This document shows, in pieces, positions 50,242 through 58,291 of a stretch of DNA of 64,000 nucleotides; position 1 is the first letter of the stretch, and each line of letters starts with the position of its first letter. Under the pieces are notes generated by a model that worked only from the letters and a program-made list of their open reading frames with translations, was not told the DNA's origin and searched no databases. Origin of the DNA: Arthrobacter sp. ERGS1:01 (GTDB taxonomy: Bacteria > Actinomycetota > Actinomycetes > Actinomycetales > Micrococcaceae); contig NZ_CP012479.1 in the NCBI RefSeq assembly GCF_001281315.1, positions 992,001 to 1,056,000 of the forward strand, read 5' to 3'. Made by a program: the position numbers and the translations under genes.

Positions 50242-51501
50242 TCATGCCGCTTGCTGGTAGCGGTCGCGTATTTCGGAGTAGTGGCCGCAGAAGTCCATGT
50301 CTGCGGTCCCGGTGATTCCGTGCCGGTTCTTGGCGACGATCAGATCAATTTCGTGTGGCGATTTCATGAGGTCGCGGTGGAGCAGGATCACGACGTCAGC
50401 ATCCTGTTCCACGCCGCCTGAGGCGCGGAGGTCGGACAGTTGCGGAACTTTCCCATCGCGCTGTTCAGAGCTGCGATTCAGCTGTGACAGGGCAATCACT
50501 GGGACGTCGAGCTGCTGGGCCAGGAGCTTCAACTTCCTCGAGTTCTCCGTCACGACTTCGTACTCGCGTTTCTTGGGGTCCGAAGATTCCATGAGTTGTA
50601 GGTAGTCGATCACGACGGCAGCCAGACCGTGCTGCCGCTTTACAGACCAGACGTGTCGGCTGATGTCGGAGAACTTGGCGCCATGGGTCTTGTCGACGTA
50701 CAGCGGCATGGTTTCCCAGCGTTTGATGGCCGGGCTCATGCGCTGCATGTCATCCTCGGTGATGTTGTTCCTGGTGATGTGGCCGATGTCGATCTTCGCG
50801 TCAAGGGAGATCATCCGTTTCTGTAGTTCGACTTCGGACATCTCGAGGGAGATGAATGCCACCGGGCCGAGCGCTGTGAGCTTGATAGCTGCTTGTAGTC
50901 CGGCGATGGTTTTGCCGACTGAGGGGCGGGCTCCGATGATGTAGAGCCCGCCCGGCCGCCATCCTTGGATGAGCTGGTTGATGCTGTCCCATGGCGTCTC
51001 GGAGTAGGTGACTGGTTCACCGAAGGAGTTGATCGTGTCGGCAAGGGTTGCGCCGATAGCGTCCACGGTTGTTGAGACCCCAGATACGGCGCCTTGCACG
51101 GCTTCCAGAGCCTTGTCTGCCAGTGAATCGACGTCCATTCCCTCGGTGCCGTACTGGACCAGCCACTGGCCAGCGGCAATCAGCCGTCGTCTTGCCGCTT
51201 CCTCGGCAATCACCTCAGCATGGAACGGGCTTGCTGATCCGCTCGCGCCAATCGCGAACAATGCGTTTATGACCGAGACGGCGGGATATCCGCGTTTTTC
51301 ATCTGCAGGCAGTCCGTTGATCGCCTTGGTGATGGTGATGAGGTCGGCATGGCCACCTGACTCAGCGATGGTCTTGATCAGGTCGAACAGCAGCCCACCT
51401 GCCATGGTGCTGAAGTCCCGCCCTGTCAGATTGACACCTGCCAGGCATTCGCCGCTGGTGATGATCGCGGCGCTGAGGATCTCTTCTTCTGCCGGGGTCA
51501 C
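50242..51501 (-). CDS. DnaB-type replicative helicase
   Basis: 419 residues. The N-terminal helical domain (EEILSAAIITSGECL ... FHAEVIAEEAARRRLIAAG) and the RecA domain are typical: Walker A GARPSVGKT at 190-197, VAFISLEMSEVELQKR, Walker B VVIDYLQLM, LSQLNRSSEQR and the Arg-finger region DLRASGGVEQDADVV. It unwinds phage DNA during replication. It overlaps the probable loader gene by 4 bp (ATGA). Confidence 0.93.
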   Translation of the reverse strand: MTPAEEEILSAAIITSGECLAGVNLTGRDFSTMAGGLLFDLIKTIAESGGHADLITITKAINGLPADEKRGYPAVSVINALFAIGASGSASPFHAEVIAEEAARRRLIAAGQWLVQYGTEGMDVDSLADKALEAVQGAVSGVSTTVDAIGATLADTINSFGEPVTYSETPWDSINQLIQGWRPGGLYIIGARPSVGKTIAGLQAAIKLTALGPVAFISLEMSEVELQKRMISLDAKIDIGHITRNNITEDDMQRMSPAIKRWETMPLYVDKTHGAKFSDISRHVWSVKRQHGLAAVVIDYLQLMESSDPKKREYEVVTENSRKLKLLAQQLDVPVIALSQLNRSSEQRDGKVPQLSDLRASGGVEQDADVVILLHRDLMKSPHEIDLIVAKNRHGITGTADMDFCGHYSEIRDRYQQAA

Positions 51502-51905
51502 TGGATGGCCACCAGACCGAGCGCAGCGCCCAAAGTGAGGTTCTGGTCATGGTAGCGCTGGTAGGCCGCTGGGGTGAGGGTTCCGGTCGCTACAGCCCGA
51601 TTCAAGCGCCGAGTTACTTCTATCCAGTTGCCGGACTGCTCGTCGTTCTGGGTGGGGTACACGCCGCTATGGAACTTGTTCCTGCGGCATTCCTCAATGG
51701 CCCGGACTCGTTCAACGACGTGGGCTGGCATGATCCAGTCCGCCGACTTGGCGAAGTATTGGCTGACCGCCTTCAGGCAGTCGTTGAGCGTGTACGGTGC
51801 CAGGACTTCGTGCCAGGCCATGATGTTTGGGTTGTCGACGTTGCGGTTGTCGAAGGATTGAATTTTGGCGAGCACCGCTGCCGTTTCTTGGATCTCCATG
51901 GTCAT
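51498..51905 (-). CDS. Probable helicase loader (G39P-like), 135 residues
   Basis: VLAKIQSFDNRNVDNPNIMA, then WHEVLAPYTLNDCLKAVSQY and SADWIMPAHVVERVRAIEE. This helical layout with W-x-P-x-x-V matches the small proteins beside DnaB in actinophages and resembles the SPP1 G39P loader fold. It is between initiator and helicase genes, the lambda O-P type order. Function inferred from order. Confidence 0.6.
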   Translation of the reverse strand: MTMEIQETAAVLAKIQSFDNRNVDNPNIMAWHEVLAPYTLNDCLKAVSQYFAKSADWIMPAHVVERVRAIEECRRNKFHSGVYPTQNDEQSGNWIEVTRRLNRAVATGTLTPAAYQRYHDQNLTLGAALGLVAIQ

Positions 51906-52852
51906 GCTCCTAACTCGGGCTGATGCGTTTGTGTGATCTGCGCCTGGAGTGCTTGGCCCCTGGTAAACGTGTCGCGGATCTTATCGGAAGTGGTGGGTCG
52001 TGCACCTGCTGCTCCTGATGGGCGGCTACTGAGGATCCAGTTGTGCCAGGTCTTGACCCAATCGAGCTTGGTAGCATCTCGGCCGGGCTTGGATTCCCAG
52101 TGGTTCTTGAACTTGATGGTTTCGAGGTTGAAGTCCACGTTTGGTGCGTTGACGGATGCCCACTGGGCCATTTCGGCGGTGATGCTGAAATTGACTGGGA
52201 TGCGGATGCCGCGTTTTTGCGGCGTCTCTCTTTTAACTACTTCGTTAGAAGTAGTAGTTGTAGTAGTAGGGGTAGTAGTAGCACCTGGGGTAGTCTCATC
52301 AGCGTTTACGCCATAACCGACGCTGTTACCGATGGCGTTTTCGATAGGGCTACCGGTGGTGCTTGTGTCGACATAAGCAATAGCTTTGAGATCTTCTGAT
52401 GGCTCGCGAAGGATCCCGGCTACGCGTGGTTCCTTCCAGCACTCCATCGCCGGATTGTCGTTGCATAGACGTCTGAGCTCATGAACGAAGTAGCGTCTAA
52501 TATTCGGCGATGAGATGTCAGCGTAGGCGTTGGCCATAGCGATTGGCATCCTGTACCTAGCGAGTAGGCCGTCATGCCGGACGAACGACCTGATCAGGAC
52601 TTCCTCAGTGTCTTCATCTACGTAGACGTATGAGCCTGCCTGGAGCTCCGCAGCGGCTTCTCGAATGGCGCTCGCAGTCACGCCCCGGGTGATCTTTGCC
52701 AGGCGCCCTGGCCGCCAGTCGGCTACGCCTGCGTAATTCAGAGTCGGGTGGATGAGAAGTAGCTTGTAGAGATGCTGAGCAGCCATACTAAGGCTCCGGT
52801 AGTCGGTATTTGAGAGCATATCGACACGGATGTTTGCGCGGTCCCTAGCCAT
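51902..52852 (-). CDS. Replication initiator (winged-helix, O/DnaD-like), 316 residues
   Basis: MARDRANIRVDMLSNTDYRS with LSMAAQHLYKLLLIHPTLNY, GRLAKITRGVTASAIREAAAEL and VLIRSFVRHDGLLARYR is a winged-helix initiator N-domain. A Thr-rich linker (TTTPTTTTTTS) coded by GTA/GTT-like repeats separates it from a C-terminal domain (EMAQWASVN ... KTWHNWILSS). The initiator may bind an origin inside its own gene, as lambda O does. Confidence 0.72.
   Translation of the reverse strand: MARDRANIRVDMLSNTDYRSLSMAAQHLYKLLLIHPTLNYAGVADWRPGRLAKITRGVTASAIREAAAELQAGSYVYVDEDTEEVLIRSFVRHDGLLARYRMPIAMANAYADISSPNIRRYFVHELRRLCNDNPAMECWKEPRVAGILREPSEDLKAIAYVDTSTTGSPIENAIGNSVGYGVNADETTPGATTTPTTTTTTSNEVVKRETPQKRGIRIPVNFSITAEMAQWASVNAPNVDFNLETIKFKNHWESKPGRDATKLDWVKTWHNWILSSRPSGAAGARPTTSDKIRDTFTRGQALQAQITQTHQPELGA
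52250..52290. repeat. Low-complexity trinucleotide repeat in the initiator linker
   Basis: Runs of GTA/GTT (AGTAGTAGTTGTAGTAGTAG and GTAGTAGTAG) on the plus strand code for the Thr linker. Possible origin iterons, or only codon repetition. Confidence 0.5.
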
Positions 52853-53123
52853 CGTCCTGAGAACCTCCCGTAGTCTGCGCTTTCATGGCCGTGCTGGCTG
52901 CTTCCGCGGCATCCGCAGCGGCAAGTAGCACTTGGGCCAGGCGGCGCGCTTCAGCGGGCGTCAGGAAGTTGAGTCTCGGTGTCCAGACCTCGAGCGCGTG
53001 ATTGCCCGTAGCTGAGTTCCAAGTTGGCGTGACAATCCATCCGCGGTCCATGGACTCGACTCCAGTCCATAGATCTTGGCGCCCTTTTACCTTGCTGTAG
53101 CCCTTCGGTGGCATAAGGCTCAT
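52845..53123 (-). CDS. Unrecognised early protein, first of three related, 92 residues
   Basis: A basic start (MSLMPPKGYSKVKGRQDLWT), then beta strands and LEVWTPRLNFLTPAEARRLA with QVLLAAADAAEA. The LTPxEARxLA helix is shared in weaker form by the next two genes. Overlaps both neighbours by a few bases. Confidence 0.55.
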   Translation of the reverse strand: MSLMPPKGYSKVKGRQDLWTGVESMDRGWIVTPTWNSATGNHALEVWTPRLNFLTPAEARRLAQVLLAAADAAEAASTAMKAQTTGGSQDDG

Positions 53124-53839
53124 TTGACTGCCTCCCAGAGTTCATTGCCACTGATGACAAACTGGTCCCATTCCGTTTTTGTAAATTCAAGACTTCGCGT
53201 GTGAACTCGATCCGGGTTGATGCCGACGACGGGATCCCTGTGCTCTTCAGGGCGGTGCATGTACAGTTCCAGGAGGTCCGGCTCGTCGACAGGTGCTGTT
53301 GCGTTGTTGGTTGCCAGTGGCACGATCTTGCCTTCTGACCAGCAGTGCTTGTCTGTCATGAGGGCTTCTTCCGGATGTCCATCGCCGTCGCTGCACCAAG
53401 GCTCGCACTTGATCGGGGCTGCAACTGGTGCACCTGGCTGCATTCCTGTCCCCTCACCGCTGGTGCCGTAGTCCGGCGTGAAGCGTGTAGCGAGTGATTG
53501 GATGGCTGCTCCCAGAGCGCTGGCCTGGCTAATGGGCCACGGGTTGTCACCTTCATAGTCAAGGTAGAAATCAACACCCGTGTCCGGTGCCCAATGTGTC
53601 GTGATCTGACCGCCGTTGAGCTCGATCGTTGGGCCGGTCCAGTCTCCGTGCCAGTCAGGATCGGCAAGCATTTCTTGGACATCATTGACAGTGAGGTTCA
53701 AATGGAAGCCACCCGGGACGCCAAACTTGGCCCGGACGCGGTTCTCCATCTCGGCGGCCAAGTCGCATACAGGAACAGTGGAAAGTACGGCAATGTGTTC
53801 GTGGAGCTGAGTGGGTGCCGCGAGTGTTGAAGCGTTCAC
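53120..53839 (-). CDS. Unrecognised early protein, second of three related, 239 residues
   Basis: GTG start at 53839 overlapping the TGA of the gene before (GTGA). Contains GFHLNLTVNDVQEMLADPDW, VDFYLDYEGDNPWPISQASA followed by LGAAIQSLATRF, then a Cys-containing CEPWCSDGDGHPEEALMTDK segment. No catalytic motif recognised. Confidence 0.55.
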   Translation of the reverse strand: MNASTLAAPTQLHEHIAVLSTVPVCDLAAEMENRVRAKFGVPGGFHLNLTVNDVQEMLADPDWHGDWTGPTIELNGGQITTHWAPDTGVDFYLDYEGDNPWPISQASALGAAIQSLATRFTPDYGTSGEGTGMQPGAPVAAPIKCEPWCSDGDGHPEEALMTDKHCWSEGKIVPLATNNATAPVDEPDLLELYMHRPEEHRDPVVGINPDRVHTRSLEFTKTEWDQFVISGNELWEAVK

Positions 53840-54624
53840 TTGGCGCCCTCCGTAATTGCGGCAACGAGGCTGACGAGGCTGGCCATGACAGTCATGACTT
53901 CCTCTCGGGATGAGAATGAAAAGCACTCGTCAGGTGAATTGGCGAATTCGCCTTGGTCCATGAACCGCTTGGCCATTGTGAACTGTTCATCGCCACCTTC
54001 GAACCAACTCGAATGGATATCCCATTTCTGGCGCCCGTCATTGAGATGGATGCTGGGCCCGCGACCGGAGAGGGTATCTGTTTCCGCGTCGTAGTGAGCG
54101 GTGTCGGCCCAGGCAGGGATAGTCGGCGTACCGGCTTCGGCTCGCGACTGCTGGTCCTCCTGCATTGGAACAGCGAGCTTCAGAATGTTCTGAGCGAGGA
54201 CGATTGATTCAGACGGCGACAGGTCCCGGTCCAGATCCAACTCAAAATGGAGATTGTATTCGTTTGTGCTGCGGTCGAACTCGCGGTAGATATGGTGCCC
54301 ACGCCCCTCAATGACATCGGCCATGAATACCGGCGAACCGGGCTCTGCCTGCGCGTACCCTGCGGGGATCGTGATGTTGCTACACTTCAAGTGAATCTGC
54401 TCCTTAGAGGGTGCTGGTTTTACGGCCGTGGCGTGTTCTTTGGCGAGAGCGTCACGGTCTTCTTTTTTCTCAATACGGATGTGCGTTGGGGCTGCGAACG
54501 TCCTGTCGCCGTTGTCCCACTGGACACCGATGAAATCCGGCCAGTCTGCACTGCGATCGTCAATGATTGTTCCTTCGAGTCCGTGTGGCAACCAGTGGAC
54601 TCGGTCCCCAGGGCTGAACCCCAC
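53836..54624 (-). CDS. Unrecognised early protein, third of three related, 262 residues
   Basis: Starts MGFSPGDRVHWLPHGLEGTI, a small SH3/KOW-like beta barrel, then LHFELDLDRDLSPSESIVLA with QNILKLA, and a C-terminal half with a similar repeat near SFSSREEVMTVMASLVSL. The ATG overlaps the stop of the HTH gene by one base. Function unknown. Confidence 0.55.
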   Translation of the reverse strand: MGFSPGDRVHWLPHGLEGTIIDDRSADWPDFIGVQWDNGDRTFAAPTHIRIEKKEDRDALAKEHATAVKPAPSKEQIHLKCSNITIPAGYAQAEPGSPVFMADVIEGRGHHIYREFDRSTNEYNLHFELDLDRDLSPSESIVLAQNILKLAVPMQEDQQSRAEAGTPTIPAWADTAHYDAETDTLSGRGPSIHLNDGRQKWDIHSSWFEGGDEQFTMAKRFMDQGEFANSPDECFSFSSREEVMTVMASLVSLVAAITEGAK

Positions 54625-54821
54625 TAACTGCTAGCCGAATCGAATGCGGCGTTTACCCAGTCGATGACGTCCTGCTCGCGGTACATAACTCGGCCACCGA
54701 GCTTGGCGGACTTCGGGCCACTGCCGTTGTGACGCATCCATCGGAGCTGGGCTGCGGACTTTCGCAGCAGTTCTGCCACTTCATCAATCGTCAGCAGCTT
54801 CATGGCTGTTATGGCGTTCAT
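54624..54821 (-). CDS. Excisionase/AlpA-like helix-turn-helix protein, 65 residues
   Basis: MNAITAMKLLTIDEVAELLR then SAAQLRWMRHNGSGPKSAKL and GGRVMYREQDVIDWV, a textbook HTH_17 excisionase. ATG 54821 behind AGGAGA. It is the first gene of the minus-strand early operon, opposite the repressor, the standard place for a Cro- or Xis-type switch protein. Confidence 0.8.
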   Translation of the reverse strand: MNAITAMKLLTIDEVAELLRKSAAQLRWMRHNGSGPKSAKLGGRVMYREQDVIDWVNAAFDSASS

Positions 54822-54840
54822 CTTGTCTCCTATTCATTCC

Positions 54841-54897
54841 TGTTGGGGAAGTCCAACAATGAAGACTGTAGTTGGGAATCTTGGAATGTGCAACATT
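54841..54897 (-). promoter_or_regulatory. Early promoter with two candidate repressor operators
   Basis: On the minus strand TTGCAC (54893-54888), 17 bp, TACAGT (54870-54865) form a good promoter for the early operon. The palindrome AATGTGCAACATT (54885-54897) covers its -35, and TGTTGG-n6-CCAACA (54841-54858) lies at its start site. This layout suits silencing by the divergent XRE repressor. Confidence 0.6.
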
Positions 54898-54916
54898 GCT
54901 GTGGGAGTATCTATAC

Positions 54917-55480
54917 ATGGATGAATCAAGGGCAGATATGCCGGTGGCGTTGTTCGCCGCAAATTTGAAGCGATTTCGCGAAGTTTATGGGTGGTCTCAG
55001 TCTGAGCTTGCCCGCAGAATGCAGGAGTCAGGTTGGCCAAAATACAGTCAGGTTGCCGTGTCGCGCACCGAGGAGGGGTCGCGGTCCGTTCGCCTGGATG
55101 AAGCGGTGGCTCTTGCGAAGCTATTTGACAGAAAACTTCAGGACCTACTTGATCCTGAAGATGTCCTTGATAGCTGGCTGAAGCTCAGATTCTTCATCGA
55201 TGACTACTCGAATGCAGTGTCCACACTTCGGCTTGCTGTTGATGACGTTGAAGAGCGCCGTATTTTCGTAAGCGTGAACGCCCAGCTGTTGAGAGAAGAG
55301 ATTGAACTAGCCGGAGGCTCGGGAAAGGTCAGCGAAACCATGAACAAGACTCTCTCAAACGCTGAAATCATCTTGACCCGCAGCACACTAGACCTCGTTG
55401 AGGGAGAACTAGAGGCCTTGGAGCGGGAGACTTTTGAAGCCGAGGTAGATGGCCATGGCGTCGATCAAGAAGCGCCCTGA
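54917..55480 (+). CDS. XRE-family prophage repressor
   Basis: 187 residues from MDESRADMPVALFAANLKRF (54917, GGGAG site). The N-terminal helix-turn-helix is WSQSELARRMQESGWPKYSQ with VAVSRTEEGSRSVRLDEAVA. The rest is a long helical region (LAVDDVEERRIFVSVNAQLL) for dimerisation; no LexA-type protease motif is seen. It is divergent from the excisionase-like gene and overlaps the integrase gene, so repressor and integrase are cotranscribed. Confidence 0.82.
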   Translation: MDESRADMPVALFAANLKRFREVYGWSQSELARRMQESGWPKYSQVAVSRTEEGSRSVRLDEAVALAKLFDRKLQDLLDPEDVLDSWLKLRFFIDDYSNAVSTLRLAVDDVEERRIFVSVNAQLLREEIELAGGSGKVSETMNKTLSNAEIILTRSTLDLVEGELEALERETFEAEVDGHGVDQEAP

Positions 55481-56567
55481 CGGCAAATGGCGGGCCCGGT
55501 ATAGGGACGCTGATGGGCAGGAGCACTCGCGTCATTTTCGACTGAAGAACAAGAGCGACACTGCGAAGCCTGGTGAGATCAGTGCGCAGGAGTGGCTGGA
55601 TGAAGTCACAGCTGCGATGGTCACTGGGAACTATGTAGACCCGAAGAAGGCGAAACTGACTGTGGGGGAGTGGTGTGAGATCTGGTTGAACGGTTACGCG
55701 AACAATAGACCGTCATCAGTGAAGCAAGCCAAGTCACATGTCAAGCGGATCGATGCCGCGTTCGGGAAGAGGACGTTGGTCAGCGTGCGTCCCTCCGAGG
55801 TCAAGGCATGGACGGCGAAACTCAAGAATGAGGGGCTGGCCGACTCCACGATCTACGCGCTGCACAGCCGCCTGTCACACATCTTCTCGGACGCAGTCCA
55901 TGACGGGATACTGCCGAAGTCACCTTTGAGTCGGCGGACATCGCCACCCATGGGCAAGCAGCGCCCCTTTGTAGCCACCACTGAGCAGGTCTGGGCGCTC
56001 TATGACGCCATGGACGCTTGGACCCGTCCCGGCATCCTCCTGGGTGCGTTTGCCGGCCTGCGCGTGGCCGAAGCCGTCGCCCTGCGTGTCAAAGACATCG
56101 ACTTTATGCGCGGCGTAATCTCGCCGGCCATCCAATACCCAGACGAACCGCTGAAGTCTGACACGTCGAAGACCCCAATCCCGATTCCGCGTGAGCTCGC
56201 CGTGATGCTGAACCGCAACCCATCAATTCTCGGTTCCGAAACGATCATCGCCGCGGAGCATGGCCGCGCCATTGCCCCATACACTTTCGAGACGAGGTTT
56301 AGGGAAGCCAGGGAAACCATCAAGGGCCTACCTAAAGGGTTTCGTTTCCATGACCTCCGCCACTACTTCGCGTCCCTACTGATTTCCGAAGGCCTTGATG
56401 TGAAGGTGGTACAGGCCCGGCTACGGCACGCTTCTGCGAAGACCACCCTGGACACCTATAGCCACATGTGGCCCGATAAGGATGAAGCGTCGCGGACAGC
56501 CGTCGCTGGCGTCCTTGCAGCCCGCAAAAAGTCGCTCGGCGGACAAGTCGAAAAGGCTGGCCCATAA
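55455..56567 (+). CDS. int: Tyrosine-type site-specific integrase
   Basis: 370 residues from MASIKKRPDGKWRARYRDAD; an ATG two codons earlier is too close to the GAGG site. N-terminal arm-binding domain, core-binding SAM-like domain (TVGEWCEIWLNGYANNRPSS), then the catalytic domain: Arg in FAGLRVAEAVAL, H-x-x-R in FHDLRHYFASLL, His in LRHASAKTTLDTYSHMW, and the nucleophile Tyr in DTY. It overlaps the repressor gene by 26 bp. It recombines attP with the glnA 3' end. Confidence 0.95.
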   Translation: MASIKKRPDGKWRARYRDADGQEHSRHFRLKNKSDTAKPGEISAQEWLDEVTAAMVTGNYVDPKKAKLTVGEWCEIWLNGYANNRPSSVKQAKSHVKRIDAAFGKRTLVSVRPSEVKAWTAKLKNEGLADSTIYALHSRLSHIFSDAVHDGILPKSPLSRRTSPPMGKQRPFVATTEQVWALYDAMDAWTRPGILLGAFAGLRVAEAVALRVKDIDFMRGVISPAIQYPDEPLKSDTSKTPIPIPRELAVMLNRNPSILGSETIIAAEHGRAIAPYTFETRFREARETIKGLPKGFRFHDLRHYFASLLISEGLDVKVVQARLRHASAKTTLDTYSHMWPDKDEASRTAVAGVLAARKKSLGGQVEKAGP

Positions 56568-56581
56568 GAATTTGGGCATCG

Positions 56582-56620
56582 AAAAATGGGGCCGGAACAT
56601 TGCGTTCCGGCCCCATTTTT
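56582..56620. terminator. Phage-borne bidirectional terminator replacing that of glnA
   Basis: Perfect 17-bp stem: 56582-56598 with 56604-56620, arms begin AAAAATGGGGCC and end CCCCATTTTT. It ends both int (plus) and glnA (minus) transcripts. Confidence 0.88.
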
Positions 56621-56639
56621 CTGTCATAAAGTTTTTCTC

Positions 56640-56658
56640 TTGCGGACTGCTTGCGGAC
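56640..56658 (+). repeat. Candidate integrase arm sites, right (two TTGCGGAC)
   Basis: TTGCGGAC at 56640 and 56651, 11 bp apart, about 27 bp from the attR core. Same octamer and phasing as the three copies near attL. Confidence 0.7.
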
Positions 56659-56684
56659 TAACCCCGCAAAATCCGCATGTTCTA

Positions 56685-56709
56685 GCTAGCAGCCGTAGTA
56701 GAGCTCGAA
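56685..56709. repeat. attR core, 25-bp direct repeat
   Basis: Identical to 19169-19193. Codes for the last residues and stop of GlnA on the minus strand. Confidence 0.9.
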
Positions 56710-58110
56710 CTCGTACGGGTTCGGGCGCAAGGAGAGCGGCTTGATCTCGTATTCGCGCTTGTAGTCGATCCAGGTGTCGATCAGGTCCTGGGTGAACACG
56801 CCGCCGGCCTGCAGGAACTCGTTGTCGTTCTCCAGGGCGATGAGCGCCTCTTCGAGGGACTCGGGAGCCTTGGGGATGTCCTTGGCTTCCTCGGGGGGCA
56901 GCTCGTAGAGGTCCTTGTCGATGGGAGCCGGGGGTTCGATCCGGTTCTTGATGCCGTCAAGGCCGGCCATCAGCTGGGCGGAGAACGCCAGGTACGGGTT
57001 GGAGGAGGGGTCCGGTGCGCGGAACTCCAGGCGCTTGGCCTTCGGGTTGGAACCGGTGATCGGGATGCGGATACCGGCGGAGCGGTTGCCCTGTGAGTAC
57101 ACCATGTTGACCGGGGCCTCGAAGCCCTTGACCAGGCGGCGGTAGGAGTTCACCGTCGGGTTGGTGAATGCCAAAACGGCGGAGGAGTGCTTGAGCAGGC
57201 CGCCAATGTACCAGCGGGCAAGATCGGACAGGCCGGCGTAGCCCTTCTCGTCGTAGAACAGCGGCTTGCCGTTGCTCCACAGCGACTGGTGGCAGTGCAT
57301 GCCGGAACCGTTGTCGCCAAAGACCGGCTTGGGCATGAACGTGACCGACTTGCCCCAGGCCCAGGCGGTGTTCTTGATGACGTACTTGAACTTCTGCAGG
57401 TCATCGGCCGAGTGGACCAGGGTGTTGAACGTGTAGTTGATTTCGGCCTGGCCGGCCGCACCAACCTCGTGGTGGGAGCGCTCGACCTCGAGGCCGGCGG
57501 CATCCAGTTCCAGGCACATGGCGTCGCGCAGATCGGCCTGGTGGTCGATCGGGGCCACGGGGAAGTAACCGCCCTTGACGGGGGTCTTGTAGCCGAGGTT
57601 TCCGCCGGCTTCCTCGCGGCCGGTGTTCCAGTTGGCCTCTTCGGAATCGATCTTGTAGAAGGAGCCCTGCGGGGAGGACTCGTACTGGACGTTGTCGAAG
57701 ACGAAGAACTCGGCCTCGGCACCGAAGAATGCGGTGTCGGCAATGCCGGTGGAGGCCAGGTATGCCTCGGCCTTTTCGGCCACGCCGCGGGGGTCGCGGT
57801 GGTAGGGATCACCCGTGCGGGGGTTCACGATGGAGAAGTTCAGCGCAAGCGTCTTCTCCTTGCGGAACGTGTCCACGAATGCGGTGGTGGGGTCCGGGAC
57901 CAGCTGCATGTCCGACTCGGCAATGCCCTGGAAGCCGCGGATCGATGAGCCGTCGAAGAGCTGGCCGTGGACGAAGAAGTCCAGGTCAACCGTCTTGGCG
58001 GGGACATTGAAGTGCTGCTGCACGCCGGGCAGGTCGGTGAATCGGATATCGACGAACTTTACATCTTCGTCCTTGATGAACTGGAGGACTTCTTCCGCGT
58101 TCTTGAACAT
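56686..58110 (-). CDS. glnA: Glutamine synthetase type I (main enzyme)
   Basis: Makes glutamine from glutamate, ammonia and ATP. The 474 residues have the full-length GSI-beta form: [20 protein letters not shown], the metal/substrate segment [50 protein letters not shown] and the adenylylation loop [15 protein letters not shown] with Tyr402. This Tyr is the target of GlnE. The last residues FELYYGC are part of the 25-bp att core, so integration leaves the protein intact. A GlnR-like operator lies upstream. Confidence 0.97.
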   Translation of the reverse strand: MFKNAEEVLQFIKDEDVKFVDIRFTDLPGVQQHFNVPAKTVDLDFFVHGQLFDGSSIRGFQGIAESDMQLVPDPTTAFVDTFRKEKTLALNFSIVNPRTGDPYHRDPRGVAEKAEAYLASTGIADTAFFGAEAEFFVFDNVQYESSPQGSFYKIDSEEANWNTGREEAGGNLGYKTPVKGGYFPVAPIDHQADLRDAMCLELDAAGLEVERSHHEVGAAGQAEINYTFNTLVHSADDLQKFKYVIKNTAWAWGKSVTFMPKPVFGDNGSGMHCHQSLWSNGKPLFYDEKGYAGLSDLARWYIGGLLKHSSAVLAFTNPTVNSYRRLVKGFEAPVNMVYSQGNRSAGIRIPITGSNPKAKRLEFRAPDPSSNPYLAFSAQLMAGLDGIKNRIEPPAPIDKDLYELPPEEAKDIPKAPESLEEALIALENDNEFLQAGGVFTQDLIDTWIDYKREYEIKPLSLRPNPYEFELYYGC

Positions 58111-58194
58111 CTACGCTCCTTGGCGTTCTGGATTCCGGCCGGTGCTTCGCGGCCGCTCGTGCAACTGCAACGTTTACAAGCGTAGGGCGGTGCC

Positions 58195-58232
58195 ATTACT
58201 CGAGAGTGTCCGAAATGTTTCCGGCACGTTAC
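58195..58232 (-). promoter_or_regulatory. GlnR-box-like operator upstream of glnA
   Basis: On the minus strand GTAAC-n6-GAAAC-n6-GACAC-n6-GTAAT (58232-58195). The first pair is a perfect gTnAc-n6-GaAAc GlnR site; the second is weaker but keeps the 11-bp phase, like the tandem a/b boxes of Streptomyces glnA. It lies 85-122 bp before the start codon. Binding is inferred. Confidence 0.65.
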
Positions 58233-58291
58233 AGCTGCCCTGGGTTTGTTCCGGTGACCGAGTCTTGGCACTCCACCGGTAGGCTTGGAGG

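Larger units (their letters stand above)
19169..56709. mobile_element. Complete siphovirus prophage integrated in the 3' end of glnA
   Basis: About 37.5 kb bounded by a 25-bp direct repeat. Order from attL: cargo genes, holin/endolysin, tail, head, terminase (minus strand), HNH, early and replication genes (minus), divergent switch, XRE repressor and tyrosine integrase (plus), attR. Every module expected of a temperate HK97-type siphovirus is present: terminase pair, portal, protease, capsid, connector genes, tail chaperones, tape measure, tail fibre-type proteins, helicase, repressor, excisionase-like genes and integrase. No frameshift is seen except the programmed one. Base composition is less GC-rich than the host in the cargo and early parts. 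Confidence 0.95.

Noticed and set aside
54872..54916. Earlier start for the prophage repressor
   Set aside because: The extension would run through the palindrome and the early promoter, and no ribosome site precedes it; ATG 54917 has GGGAG upstream.
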